From Knoellia sinensis KCTC 19936 (GTDB lineage Bacteria; Actinomycetota; Actinomycetes; Actinomycetales; Dermatophilaceae): DNA of 64,000 bases. Of the stretch, positions 45,638 through 53,841 are shown in pieces; the first letter of the stretch is position 1, and each line of letters opens with the position of its first letter. Below the pieces are notes generated by a model that was not told where the DNA came from, did no database searches, and saw nothing but the letters and a program-made list of their open reading frames with translations. The stretch spans positions 1 to 64,000 of the forward strand of contig NZ_AVPJ01000016.1 of the NCBI RefSeq assembly GCF_000768705.1. Reading direction: 5' to 3'. The translations under genes and the position numbers were made by a program.

Positions 45638-46393
45638 TCAACCTCTCCTCCACCGCGTGGACGAGGTCGTCACAGGCGTCGCACCCGTCCCGCCCGCCTC
45701 GCCCACACCGCCGCCGGCGAACCAGAGTGGCGCCCGATGGACGAAGTCCGCACGGTCGAGATGGCCGGCCCTCGCGGGGATTCGCGCCAGCAGGGGGGCG
45801 TCGAGCGCGGCGAGGAACTCCTGGTTGCCGAGGTCCACCGCGTCAGGGTGGTCCGGCCACGACCCGATGAGCGTGCCGCGGGTGTGCAGTCCGCGAGCCG
45901 TGAGCGCTTCCAGGGTGAGCAGCGTGTGGTTGAGCGTGCCGAGGCCGGCGCGAGCGACGACGACCACCTCCGCGTCGGGGCCCAGCACGCCCGCGAGGTC
46001 AGCGAGGGTCTCGCCCGCGGATGTGAGGGGCACGAGCAGTCCGCCGGCACCCTCGACGATGACGTGGTCGTGCCGGGCGGCGAGCTGCCGCAGCCGCCCG
46101 AGATGATCCACGAGAGCGGGCAGCGTCCTGGATTCCAAGGCAGCCGCCTGCACCGGCGCCATCGGCTCACGCAGGCGAACGCCCTCGGTCCCGCGGACGC
46201 CACTGAGCCTGAGAACGTCCTCGATGTCGCCGTCCTCGCCGGGCAGCACGCCGGTCTGCGTCGGCTTGTCCACGGTGACGGTGGCACCTGTCGCCGCGAC
46301 CATTGAGGCCAGGGCGGCCGTCGCGATGGTCTTGCCCACGCCCGTGTCGGTGCCGGTCACCACGACGAACCGGCGGAACCCGTGGCCCGTCAC
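45638..46393 (-). CDS. bioD: Dethiobiotin synthase
   Basis: BioD carboxylates diaminopelargonate to dethiobiotin with ATP. The 251-aa product has the P-loop VVVTGTDTGVGKTIATAALA, the substrate Lys and acidic residues in DKPTQTGVLPGEDGD and EGAGGLLVPLTSAGETLADL. GTG at 46393 overlaps the P450 stop (GTGA). It is the last gene of the operon and slightly long for BioD (about 230 aa) because of a Gly/Thr-rich tail. Confidence 0.92.
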   Translation of the reverse strand: MTGHGFRRFVVVTGTDTGVGKTIATAALASMVAATGATVTVDKPTQTGVLPGEDGDIEDVLRLSGVRGTEGVRLREPMAPVQAAALESRTLPALVDHLGRLRQLAARHDHVIVEGAGGLLVPLTSAGETLADLAGVLGPDAEVVVVARAGLGTLNHTLLTLEALTARGLHTRGTLIGSWPDHPDAVDLGNQEFLAALDAPLLARIPARAGHLDRADFVHRAPLWFAGGGVGEAGGTGATPVTTSSTRWRRG

Positions 46394-47463
46394 TCTCCGC
46401 TCCGCACGGTCAGGGTGAGTGGGCTCTGGAACGACAGGAGCCGCAACCATGCCGGCTCCGGTCCGCTCAGGCGGAGTCCGGGCAGCGCCCGGGCCGTCTG
46501 CTCGAGCACGGCGACCACCTCCACCTCCGCCAGCCGGGCACCGAGGCACCGATGCGGTCCATAGCCAAAAGCGAGTCCGTATGCCGTGTCGCGCGCTTCC
46601 GCTGGATGGTTGCCTGTCAGTTCGAGCAGGATCTCCGTCCCCGCGGCGACGTGTGCGTCGCCGAGGGTGGTGCCGTGCGCGGCGATGCGCCGCCACGTGG
46701 GGACTGACGACTCCGTGGCGAGGATCCGGCGGACGATGCCGGTCGCCGGAGCGCCGTCGGCCAACCGCTGCCAGACGTTGGGGTGTTGCAGCGTGCGATA
46801 GAGCGAGGTGGTGATGAGCTGAGCCGTGGTCTCCTGTCCGGCGATGAGGAGGAAGTAGCCGAGCGAGCAGATCTCACGCTCACCCAGACCGTTCTGGTGC
46901 AGGGTGCCGAAGAGGCTGGAGTCGTCGCAATGGGCCCGCACGTCCTTGCGCAGCCACGCATAGAGCTCGGCCGCGCTGTGGGCCAACTCGAGCTGTCGCT
47001 CCGGATCCGGCCAGCCCCAGAACAGCTCGAGCGAGTCGCGGCTCCACCGGTTGAGCAGGTCGAGGTCGGGGCAGCCGCTGCCAATGAGGTCCTGCATGAT
47101 CACCGGCGGGATGTGGCGGCTGAGTTCGCGCACGAGGTCGACGGGTCCGTCGTCGAGGCGTGCCCGGACGGTCTCGCAGCGTGCGTCCGTGAGGTGGCGT
47201 ACGCGCGGCTCGATCCGTGCGACCTTCGTAGGACTGAAGTATGCCGTGACGAGACTCCGCACCCGCCGGTGCGCCTCGCCGGTGGCCGAGGCCAGGACGT
47301 CGGGGAGGGCGAAGCCGACTCGGCTGAGGATGCGGAGGGCTTCCGGACTCAACGGTGTCACGCTGACCAGCGCGTTGTGGGGCGCGAAGTCGTCGACCCG
47401 CCGGAGGACCTCTCGGACCTGATCCGGGTCGCGCACCGTGAGGTACGGCGTCGTGTGCGTCAC
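46390..47463 (-). CDS. Cytochrome P450 in the biotin operon, EXXR motif absent
   Basis: The product is about 357 aa. GTG at 47463 (VTHTTPYLTVRDPDQVREVL) is proposed; the frame stays open upstream through the tandem repeats, so GTG at 47661, overlapping the bioF stop, is an alternative. Helix I (FLLIAGQETTAQLITTSLYR) and the heme loop (FGYGPHRCLGARLAEVE, with ligand Cys) are intact, but the K-helix EXXR is replaced by RILA in RRILATESSVPTWRR. A P450 in a biotin operon recalls BioI, which forms pimeloyl-ACP; the same job here is only inference. Confidence 0.82.
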   Translation of the reverse strand: MTHTTPYLTVRDPDQVREVLRRVDDFAPHNALVSVTPLSPEALRILSRVGFALPDVLASATGEAHRRVRSLVTAYFSPTKVARIEPRVRHLTDARCETVRARLDDGPVDLVRELSRHIPPVIMQDLIGSGCPDLDLLNRWSRDSLELFWGWPDPERQLELAHSAAELYAWLRKDVRAHCDDSSLFGTLHQNGLGEREICSLGYFLLIAGQETTAQLITTSLYRTLQHPNVWQRLADGAPATGIVRRILATESSVPTWRRIAAHGTTLGDAHVAAGTEILLELTGNHPAEARDTAYGLAFGYGPHRCLGARLAEVEVVAVLEQTARALPGLRLSGPEPAWLRLLSFQSPLTLTVRSGE

Positions 47464-47650
47464 CGTCCAATTGGGTGAGTTGGGTACGGCAGGTGAGTCG
47501 GGGCGTCCGTGCGCAACCGTCCATTTGGGTGAGTTCGGTACGGCGGGTGAGCCGGGGTGTGCGTGCGTAACCGTCCAATTGGGTGAGTTCGGTACGGCGG
47601 GTGCGCCGGGGCGTTCGTGCGCAACCGTCCAATTGGGTGGGTTCGGTACG
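47463..47650 (+). repeat. Four tandem 54-bp units with CCAATTGGGTGAGTTCGG (B2-B5)
   Basis: Cores CCGTCCAATTGGGTGAGTT... begin at 47463, 47517, 47571 and 47625, exactly 54 bp apart, so they stay in frame. The 28-bp intervals are also alike (GGTGAGTCGGGGCGT type). Translated on the minus strand each core gives VPNSPNWTV. The array fills the space between bioF and the P450 gene. Confidence 0.9.
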
Positions 47651-47657
47651 GCGGCTC

Positions 47658-48785
47658 TCACGCGGGGGCCCCCACTGAGGTGAGCTCGCGGATGAGCTGG
47701 GCGGCACGGCATACATCGGAGTGAGCCGCGTCGCTGTGTGCGGTGACCCGCAAGCGCGAGATGCCATCGGGCACGCTGGGCGGACGGAAGCAGCCGACGA
47801 GGACTCCGGCTTCGCGCAACTGCTGCGACACCCGGAAGGCGTCTGCGGCGCTCGGCATGGGGCGGGACTGCACCGCTCCTGGTGTCCGGGCGACGCCGAG
47901 TTCGTTGGCTAGCAGGTCGGCGACGTCGTGGAGCCGCTGCACCCGCGACGGCTCGGCCTCGATGACGGCGCAGGCCGACGCAGCGGCTGCTGCGGGTGCG
48001 GGTGCCAGCGCGGTGTCGAAGAGGAAGCTGCGTGCGGCGTTGACGAGGTGGTCGCGCAGGGCTGCGGACCCGAGGACCGCGCCGCCCATGGAACCGAGCG
48101 CCTTCGAGAGCGTCGCGGTCACGATGACGTCGTCGGCGTCGGCGAGCCCCGCGGCGTGAACGGCACCCCGGCCCTGGCCGAGGACACCGATGCCGTGGGC
48201 CTCGTCGACGACAAGGACGGCGTCGTGCCGTCGGCAGACCTCGACCATCGCGGCGAGATCGGTCGCGTCGCCGAGGACGGAGTAGACCGACTCGACGGCG
48301 ACGACGGCCCGCCGCTGGGTCCGTTCGGCGAGGACGGTGTCTAGCGCTGCGAGGTCCTGGTGGGCGAAGGTCGCGACCGGTGAGCGCGACGCCCGGGCGC
48401 CGTCGATCAAGGAGGCGTGGATGTGTGCGTCGAGCACGAGGAGGGTGTCGGGACTGCTCAGGGCACCGAGGATTCCGAGGTTGGCGGTGTATCCGCTCGA
48501 GAAGACCAGTGCTGCCTCGCGTCCCGTGAGTTGGCACAGCGCCTGCTCGAGGCGGGCGTGGACCTGGAGGGTTCCGGTGACGACGCGGGAGGCTCGGGCT
48601 CCGGCGCCGTGCCGCTCCATGGCCTCGCACGCCGCGGCCACCACCTGGGGGTGGCGGGACAGGTCGAGGTAGTCGTTGCCGGCGAAGTCGACGACGGCCT
48701 CGGGGTGGAGTCGGGTGAAGCGCTCCATGTCCCGCCGCCCTCGCACCCGCGCGGCGTCGGCGAGCCAGACGTCCATGGCGCCCAT
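47658..48785 (-). CDS. bioF: 8-amino-7-oxononanoate synthase
   Basis: This PLP enzyme condenses pimeloyl-thioester with alanine. The 375-aa product has VDFAGNDYLDLSRHPQV, VVVAVESVYSVLGD, VLVVDEAHGIGVLG and the PLP lysine in ATLSKALGSMGGAVLGSAAL. The ATG overlaps the bioA stop (TGATG). The C-terminus runs into the tandem repeat array, whose first bases include its stop region. Confidence 0.94.
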   Translation of the reverse strand: MGAMDVWLADAARVRGRRDMERFTRLHPEAVVDFAGNDYLDLSRHPQVVAAACEAMERHGAGARASRVVTGTLQVHARLEQALCQLTGREAALVFSSGYTANLGILGALSSPDTLLVLDAHIHASLIDGARASRSPVATFAHQDLAALDTVLAERTQRRAVVAVESVYSVLGDATDLAAMVEVCRRHDAVLVVDEAHGIGVLGQGRGAVHAAGLADADDVIVTATLSKALGSMGGAVLGSAALRDHLVNAARSFLFDTALAPAPAAAAASACAVIEAEPSRVQRLHDVADLLANELGVARTPGAVQSRPMPSAADAFRVSQQLREAGVLVGCFRPPSVPDGISRLRVTAHSDAAHSDVCRAAQLIRELTSVGAPA

Positions 48786-50140
48786 CAGCCGTGCACCTCG
48801 GCGACGGCTTGGAGCATGGCGTGACCGATGGTGCGCACGTCGTCGGTGGACACATAGGGCGGCATGGCATAGACGAGGTTGCGGAAGGGGCGCAGCCAGA
48901 CGCCGTGTCTCACGGCGGCAGCGGTCACGCCGGGGACGTCGACCGGGCGGTCGAGCTCGACCACGCCGACGGCGCCGAGGACGCGGATGTCTCGCACACT
49001 GCTGGGGCGGGGGACCCCGCAGGCGTCGGCGGCATCGCCCAGCAAGGAGGTGGTCAGCGCCAGTCGGATGCGTTCGACGCGGTCGAGGCCGTCGCGCTCC
49101 ACCAGCGACAGCGAAGCCGCGGCCACCGCGCACGCGAGCGGGTTCCCCATGAACGTCGGGCCGTGCAGCAGTGCCGCTTGCGGGGTGCCCTCGAGGGCTG
49201 CGGCGACCTTGGTCGAGCAGATCATCGCGGCCAGCGTGAGGTAGCCGCCGGTCAGGGCCTTGCCCACACAGAGGATGTCGGGGACGACGTCCGCCCACTC
49301 CCCCGCGAACATCCGGCCGGTCCGCCCGAAGCCGGTCGCGATCTCGTCGCAGATGAGGAGCAGCCCGTGCGCGTCCGCCACCGCCCGCAGGAAGGTCAGG
49401 CACTCGGGGGCGTAGACGTACATGCCACCGGCGCCCTGCAGCACCGGCTCCACGATGATCCCGGCCACCTCATCGGCATGGTGGGCGATGGTCACCTCGG
49501 CCGTGGCACACCAGTTCGCGACGGCGTCCGCGTCGGAGACGAGAGCGCCGTCGACAAGGCGAGCGGACGGCATACGGGGAAGGAAAATCTGCTCGGAGAC
49601 GTGACCCGCGAAGGTCGCGTGCATCCCGTCGACGGGATCGCACACGCTCATCGCTCCCGCAGTGTCGCCGTGGTAGCCGCCGCGCAGGGCCACGAAGCGC
49701 CGGCGGCCGGGTCGGCCCCGGGCTGCTTGGTATTGCACCGCCAGCTTGAGCGCGACCTCCACGGAGACTGATCCCGAGTCGGCGAGGAAGACGTGCTGGA
49801 GTTCGGGCGGCGTCAGGGCGACGAGGCGCTCCGCCAGGGCGACGGCCGGCTCGTGGGTGAGCCCGCCGAACATGACGTGGCTGAACCGTCCGGATTGCTC
49901 GGCGAGCGCGCGGTCCAGTTCGGGGTGGCGGTAGCCATGGATGGTGCTCCACCACGAACTCATGCCGTCGATGACTTCGTGGCTGGTGCCGTCGGCGTCG
50001 GTCAGCGTGAGGCGGACACCCTCGGCGGCGTCGACCTGGAAGAGCGCCGGCGAGGTGAGCGGGGCGTAGGGGTGCCACACCAGGCCGCGTTCGCGGCCGA
50101 TGAGCCGGGTGTCGCTCCGCAGCAGCGTCGCGTCAGGCAT
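48785..50140 (-). CDS. bioA: Adenosylmethionine-8-amino-7-oxononanoate aminotransferase
   Basis: BioA moves the amino group of SAM to KAPA to form diaminopelargonate. The 451-aa class III aminotransferase has [80 protein letters not shown] and the PLP lysine in [19 protein letters not shown] at 50140; it overlaps bioB by 8 bases. Confidence 0.95.
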   Translation of the reverse strand: MPDATLLRSDTRLIGRERGLVWHPYAPLTSPALFQVDAAEGVRLTLTDADGTSHEVIDGMSSWWSTIHGYRHPELDRALAEQSGRFSHVMFGGLTHEPAVALAERLVALTPPELQHVFLADSGSVSVEVALKLAVQYQAARGRPGRRRFVALRGGYHGDTAGAMSVCDPVDGMHATFAGHVSEQIFLPRMPSARLVDGALVSDADAVANWCATAEVTIAHHADEVAGIIVEPVLQGAGGMYVYAPECLTFLRAVADAHGLLLICDEIATGFGRTGRMFAGEWADVVPDILCVGKALTGGYLTLAAMICSTKVAAALEGTPQAALLHGPTFMGNPLACAVAAASLSLVERDGLDRVERIRLALTTSLLGDAADACGVPRPSSVRDIRVLGAVGVVELDRPVDVPGVTAAAVRHGVWLRPFRNLVYAMPPYVSTDDVRTIGHAMLQAVAEVHG

Positions 50141-51203
50141 TCGCAGGAGACGTCGTCCCGGCGCCGCGCTGGCGCAGGATGACCTCGTCGCGGCGCTCCT
50201 CGTTGCTGGGGTCCGCGTCGTCGCCGGCACCCAGCACGGTGAAGCCGGAGTCCTTGATGAGGTCGAGGTCGGCGGTAGCCTCCTGCCCCTCACTCGTGAG
50301 GTAGTCGCCGAGGAAGAGCGAGTTGGCCAGGTGCAGCCCGAGCGGCTGCAGGGTGCGCAGGTGCATCTCGCGGCCGCCGGACATGCGGACTTCGGTTGTG
50401 GGACAGGCGAATCGGGCCAGCGCGAGGATCCGGATGCAGCGGCGTGGGTCGAGCTCCCAGGTGCCCTCGAGTGGCGTTCCCTCGAAGGGCATGAGGAAGT
50501 TCACCGGGATCGAGTCACCCCCGAGGTCGCGCAGCGCGAACATCGCGTCGACGAGCTCCTCGTCGCTCTCGCCCATGCCGACGATGAGGCCCGAGCAGGC
50601 CGAGAGTCCAGCCTGCTGCGCCTTGTCGACGGTGTCGACCCGGTCGTCGAAGGTGTGGGTCGAGCAGATGTCCTCGTAGCGGGACTCGGCCGTGTTGAGG
50701 TTGTGGTTGTAGGCGTCGGCGCCCGCGTCGCGCAGCCGCTCGGCCTGACCCTCCTTGAGGAGCCCGAGACAGACGCAGACCTCGACGGCGGGGTGCTGGG
50801 ACTTGAGCTCGTCGACCATCCCGGAGACGCGGTCGATGTCGCGGTTGCTCGGGCCGCGACCGCTGGCCACGAGGCAGACCCGGGAGGCTCCGGCCTTGAT
50901 GCCCACGGCGGCCTGGTCGGCGGTCTCCTGCTCGCTGAGCCAGCTGTACTTGAGGATGTCGCTCGTCGATCCGAGCCTCTGCGAGCAGTAGCCGCAGTCC
51001 TCGGGGCAGAGTCCCGACTTGAGGTTGACGAGGTAGTTGACCTTGACCGTGTTGCCGAAGGCCGCGCGCCTCAGCCGGCCGCCGGCGGCGACCAGCGAGA
51101 GCAGTGCCTCGTCGGGTGAACGGAGGATCGCCAGGGCGTCGTCTCGGGTGAGCACGCCGCCGGCGAGCTGCTGGTCGGCCAGGTCGTCAAAGGAATTGAA
51201 CAC
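50133..51203 (-). CDS. bioB: Biotin synthase
   Basis: This radical SAM enzyme inserts sulfur into dethiobiotin. The 356-aa product has [10 protein letters not shown], the 4Fe-4S CxxxCxxC, then [25 protein letters not shown], and [20 protein letters not shown] with the 2Fe-2S Arg region. Start is GTG at 51203, which lies inside the BioQ-type operator; TATCCT seven bases upstream is a good -10, so the transcript is probably leaderless. It is the first gene of bioB-A-F-P450-bioD. Confidence 0.95.
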   Translation of the reverse strand: MFNSFDDLADQQLAGGVLTRDDALAILRSPDEALLSLVAAGGRLRRAAFGNTVKVNYLVNLKSGLCPEDCGYCSQRLGSTSDILKYSWLSEQETADQAAVGIKAGASRVCLVASGRGPSNRDIDRVSGMVDELKSQHPAVEVCVCLGLLKEGQAERLRDAGADAYNHNLNTAESRYEDICSTHTFDDRVDTVDKAQQAGLSACSGLIVGMGESDEELVDAMFALRDLGGDSIPVNFLMPFEGTPLEGTWELDPRRCIRILALARFACPTTEVRMSGGREMHLRTLQPLGLHLANSLFLGDYLTSEGQEATADLDLIKDSGFTVLGAGDDADPSNEERRDEVILRQRGAGTTSPANA

Positions 51204-51210
51204 CGTTCAA
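51196..51210. promoter_or_regulatory. BioQ-type operator between bioB and the TetR gene
   Basis: TTGAACACCGTTCAA is a perfect 6-3-6 palindrome. It matches the actinobacterial BioQ motif (TGAAC-N3-GTTxA) described for Corynebacterium and Mycobacterium. It overlaps the bioB start codon and the TATCCT -10 region, so binding should block bioB transcription directly. Confidence 0.75.
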
Positions 51211-51257
51211 GGATACGATCGCGGTGCCCGCGACCGAGCCCCACCCCGAGGAATCCC

Positions 51258-51833
51258 ATGGCGTTGACGCGATCCCTCGTGGTCGACGCGGCAGTCGCGC
51301 TGCTCGATGAGTACGGCCTGGAGTCCCTTTCCATGCGCCGACTGGCGACGTCGCTGGATGTCCAACCGGGTGCGCTCTACTGGCACGTCAAGAGCAAGCA
51401 GGACCTGTTGGCAGCCGTCGCGTCGCGGATCATCAGCAGCGTCCCGCTGGAGGCGTCGACGCGTGATGAGCCGCTGGCGGCCGTGCGGACGATCGCTCTC
51501 TCGTTCCGTGAGGCCCTGCTGGCCCATCGCAACGGGGCCGAGATCGTGACCCTGGCGCAGGCGCTCGCGGACACCCCGCTGCCGGTGCGGCGCGCGATGC
51601 ACACGGCGCTGCTCGAGGTGCTGGAGCCGGATCCTGCGGCGTGGACCGCGCAGGCCGTGACGCACTACGTCCTCGGCGCGACGAGCGAACAGCAGAGCCG
51701 CGCCGACTTCACCCGGGCCGGTGTCCTGCCTGCGGGCGACGAGGATGAGGCGGACCTGCCGGCGTTCGTCTTCGGACTCGACGCCCTCATCGCCGGCGCC
51801 TCCCGTACCGAACTCACCCAATTGGACGGTTAG
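51258..51833 (+). CDS. bioQ: TetR-family repressor, BioQ-like
   Basis: The 191-aa product has an N-terminal TetR helix-turn-helix (VDAAVALLDEYGLESLSMRR, SLDVQPGALYWHVKSKQDLL) and a helical ligand domain. It is divergent from bioB with the palindrome in between, as BioQ is in relatives. Its last residues RTELTQLDG and the stop TAG are supplied by a CCAATTGGGTGAGTTCGG-family repeat, so the original C-terminus has been replaced or extended. The ATG has CGAGGAATCCC upstream. Confidence 0.83.
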   Translation: MALTRSLVVDAAVALLDEYGLESLSMRRLATSLDVQPGALYWHVKSKQDLLAAVASRIISSVPLEASTRDEPLAAVRTIALSFREALLAHRNGAEIVTLAQALADTPLPVRRAMHTALLEVLEPDPAAWTAQAVTHYVLGATSEQQSRADFTRAGVLPAGDEDEADLPAFVFGLDALIAGASRTELTQLDG

Positions 51834-51995
51834 GCCCGCCCGCCTGAGTCGCCTGCCGTACCGAACTCACCCAATTGGACGGTTAGGCCCGCCCGCCTGA
51901 GTCGCCTGCAGGCCCGAACTCACCCAATTTGGACGGTTGGGGCACGGACGAACCGGGCCACCTGACGTACCGAACTCACCGAATTCCTCGGGTGG
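51804..51995 (-). repeat. Reversed CCAATTGGGTGAGTTCGG array after bioQ (B6-B9)
   Basis: Reverse-orientation cores lie at 51804-51829, 51857-51882, about 51908-51935 (one extra base, CCAATTTGG) and about 51966-51990 (variant core GAATTC), at steps of about 53 bp. Spacers between the first copies are near-identical (GCCCGCCTGAGTCGCCTG). The first copy encodes the end of bioQ. Confidence 0.88.
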
Positions 51996-52010
51996 GGACG
52001 CACACAAAGG

Positions 52011-52059
52011 CGATCCGGTATGCCGGCCGCACGAGCTGCGCGGCCGGCATACCGGATCG
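52011..52059. terminator. Perfect 20-bp-arm palindrome between bioQ and the helicase gene
   Basis: The left arm CGATCCGGTATGCCGGCCGC and its exact complement flank a 9-base loop, between two convergent genes. It can act as a two-way terminator. Each arm carries one copy of the overrepresented CGGCATAC octamer in its extended form CGGCATACCGGATC. Confidence 0.8.
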
Positions 52060-52073
52060 TTGTGAAGGGTTTG

Positions 52074-53588
52074 TCAGCCTCGGCGACCGGCGCGCGACTG
52101 CGACGAGAACGCCGCCGCCCCGCCGCTGCGTCGCTGCCCGCCCGACTGGCCGCCGGAGCGACGGGGGCCGCCGCTGCGCTGACCCTCGGGCTGGCCACCG
52201 CCGGAACGCTGTCCACCACCCGAACGCTGGCCGCCGGACTGGCGCTGACCACCCGAACGCTGTCCACCGCCGGAACGCTGTCCACCACCCGAACGCTGAC
52301 CGCCGCCGGAACGCTGCCCACCGCCGCGCTGGCCCCCACCCTGGGGAGCCGCGCCCGGCACGACGAACGGACCGGGGAAGGTGCGCTCACCCGGCGCTAG
52401 CTCGGTCAGGAGCGGGTGGGACGGGTTGACCTTGGTCGTCGTCGGCTTGATCCCGGCCTTGCGGGTGAGGTCGCGGACGTCGCGGATCTGGTCGTCCATC
52501 ATCAGCGTGACGACCGTGCCGGAGTTGCCCGCGCGGGCGGTGCGGCCGGAGCGGTGGAGGTAGGCCTTGTGCTCGACCGGCGGGTCGGCGTGGATGACGA
52601 GGCCGACGTCGTCGACGTGGATGCCGCGAGCGGCGATGTCGGTCGCGACGAGCGTGTGCGCCGTGCCCGAGTGGAACGCGTCCATGGTGCGGGTGCGGGC
52701 GTTCTGGCTGAGGTTGCCGTGGAGCTCGACGGCCGGGATGCCCTCGGCGTTGAGCTGGCGGGCGAGCTTCTTGGCGCGGTGCTTGGTGCGCGTGAAGACG
52801 ACCTTGCGACCGGGAGCGGCGGTGAGGTCGACCAGCACGGGCAGGTGGGCGTCGGCCGTGACGTGCAGGACGTGGTGGCTCATCGTGGCGACCGGTGACT
52901 GCGCCGAGTCGGCCTCGTGCGTGACGGGCGACGTGAGGTAACGCTTGACGAGCGTGTTGATCCCGGCGTCGAGCGTGGCCGAGAAGAGCATGCGCTGACC
53001 GTCACCCGGCGTACGGTCCATGATGCGCTTCACGCCCGGGAGAAAGCCGAGGTCGGCCATGTGGTCGGCCTCGTCGAGCACGGTGATTTCGACGGAGTCG
53101 AGGTTCACGTGGCCCTGACCGATGAGGTCCTCGAGGCGACCGGGGCAGGCCACGACGACGTCGACACCGCGGGCGATCGCCTGGACCTGGGGGTTCTGGC
53201 CGACGCCACCGAAGACCGTCTTGGATGTGAGGCCGAGTGGCTTCGCGAGCGGCGCCAGTGCGTCGTCGATCTGGGTCGCTAGTTCGCGCGTCGGCGCGAG
53301 AATGAGGGCGCGGGGGCGCTTCGACTGGCGTCGACGACCGCCGTCCGCCGCGAGGCGCGCGAGCACCGGCAGGAGGAACGCGTAGGTCTTGCCGGAGCCG
53401 GTGCGGCCCCGGCCGAGCACGTCCCGACCGGCGAGGCTGTCAGGGAGCGTCGCGGCCTGAATCGGCGTGGGAGAGGTGATGTCGCGGTCCGCGAGGACGC
53501 GGACGAGCGACTCGGGAACGCCCAGCCGGGCGAAGCCCGCGGTGTCGCGGGACGTCGTCGGGGCAGGGGTGAGGGTGTCAGTGGACAC
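52074..53588 (-). CDS. DEAD-box RNA helicase with RSGGGQ-rich tail
   Basis: The 504-aa RhlE-like helicase has a Q motif (ITSPTPIQAATLPDSLAGRD), GRTGSGKTYAFLLP, PTRELATQID, VLDEADHMADLGF, FSATLDAG, VATDIAARGIHV and HRSGRTARAG. The last 100 residues are disordered repeats of GGGQRSGG, typical of RNA-binding tails. GTG at 53588 is the start. It probably helps ribosome assembly or RNA decay, especially in the cold; the upstream 250 bp may form a regulatory leader. Confidence 0.93.
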   Translation of the reverse strand: MSTDTLTPAPTTSRDTAGFARLGVPESLVRVLADRDITSPTPIQAATLPDSLAGRDVLGRGRTGSGKTYAFLLPVLARLAADGGRRRQSKRPRALILAPTRELATQIDDALAPLAKPLGLTSKTVFGGVGQNPQVQAIARGVDVVVACPGRLEDLIGQGHVNLDSVEITVLDEADHMADLGFLPGVKRIMDRTPGDGQRMLFSATLDAGINTLVKRYLTSPVTHEADSAQSPVATMSHHVLHVTADAHLPVLVDLTAAPGRKVVFTRTKHRAKKLARQLNAEGIPAVELHGNLSQNARTRTMDAFHSGTAHTLVATDIAARGIHVDDVGLVIHADPPVEHKAYLHRSGRTARAGNSGTVVTLMMDDQIRDVRDLTRKAGIKPTTTKVNPSHPLLTELAPGERTFPGPFVVPGAAPQGGGQRGGGQRSGGGQRSGGGQRSGGGQRSGGQRQSGGQRSGGGQRSGGGQPEGQRSGGPRRSGGQSGGQRRSGGAAAFSSQSRAGRRG

Positions 53589-53770
53589 GAAGGAGTACTC
53601 CAGAGAGTTTCTGATGCAGTCGGTTCTGCCCGGCGCGTTCCGAGTCTCGCGAGGCCTGGCGCAACGTCAGTGTTGGCGGCTTCGTGTCTCTCGGTCGCGG
53701 CGCAATGGCATCGACAGTGAGAAAAGAAGAAGCAGGTCCGAGGCAGAACAGTGCGGACCGCTGAAGTCGA

Positions 53771-53827
53771 GTCTAGGGGCTGAGGGCCGATTCCCCTCAA
53801 TCGGGGCCGTGTGCCCGAACCCTAGAC
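53771..53827 (+). promoter_or_regulatory. GTCTAGGG/CCCTAGAC inverted pair before the ROK kinase gene
   Basis: GTCTAGGG begins at 53771 and its exact complement CCCTAGAC ends at 53827, 15 bp before the kinase ATG, with CCGATT-CCCCTC-AATCGG nested inside. The structure may be an operator pair or an RNA fold; no regulator can be named. Confidence 0.35.
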
Positions 53828-53841
53828 TGGCCAGCGTGGCG

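Noticed and set aside
47463-47650. Possible CRISPR array
   Set aside because: The 54-bp units are alike over both core and interval, so there are no unique spacers, and no cas genes are present.
47464-48870. P450 reading frame extended far upstream
   Set aside because: The open frame runs through the repeats and antisense to bioF; this is a high-GC open-frame artefact. The P450 fold begins near 47463.
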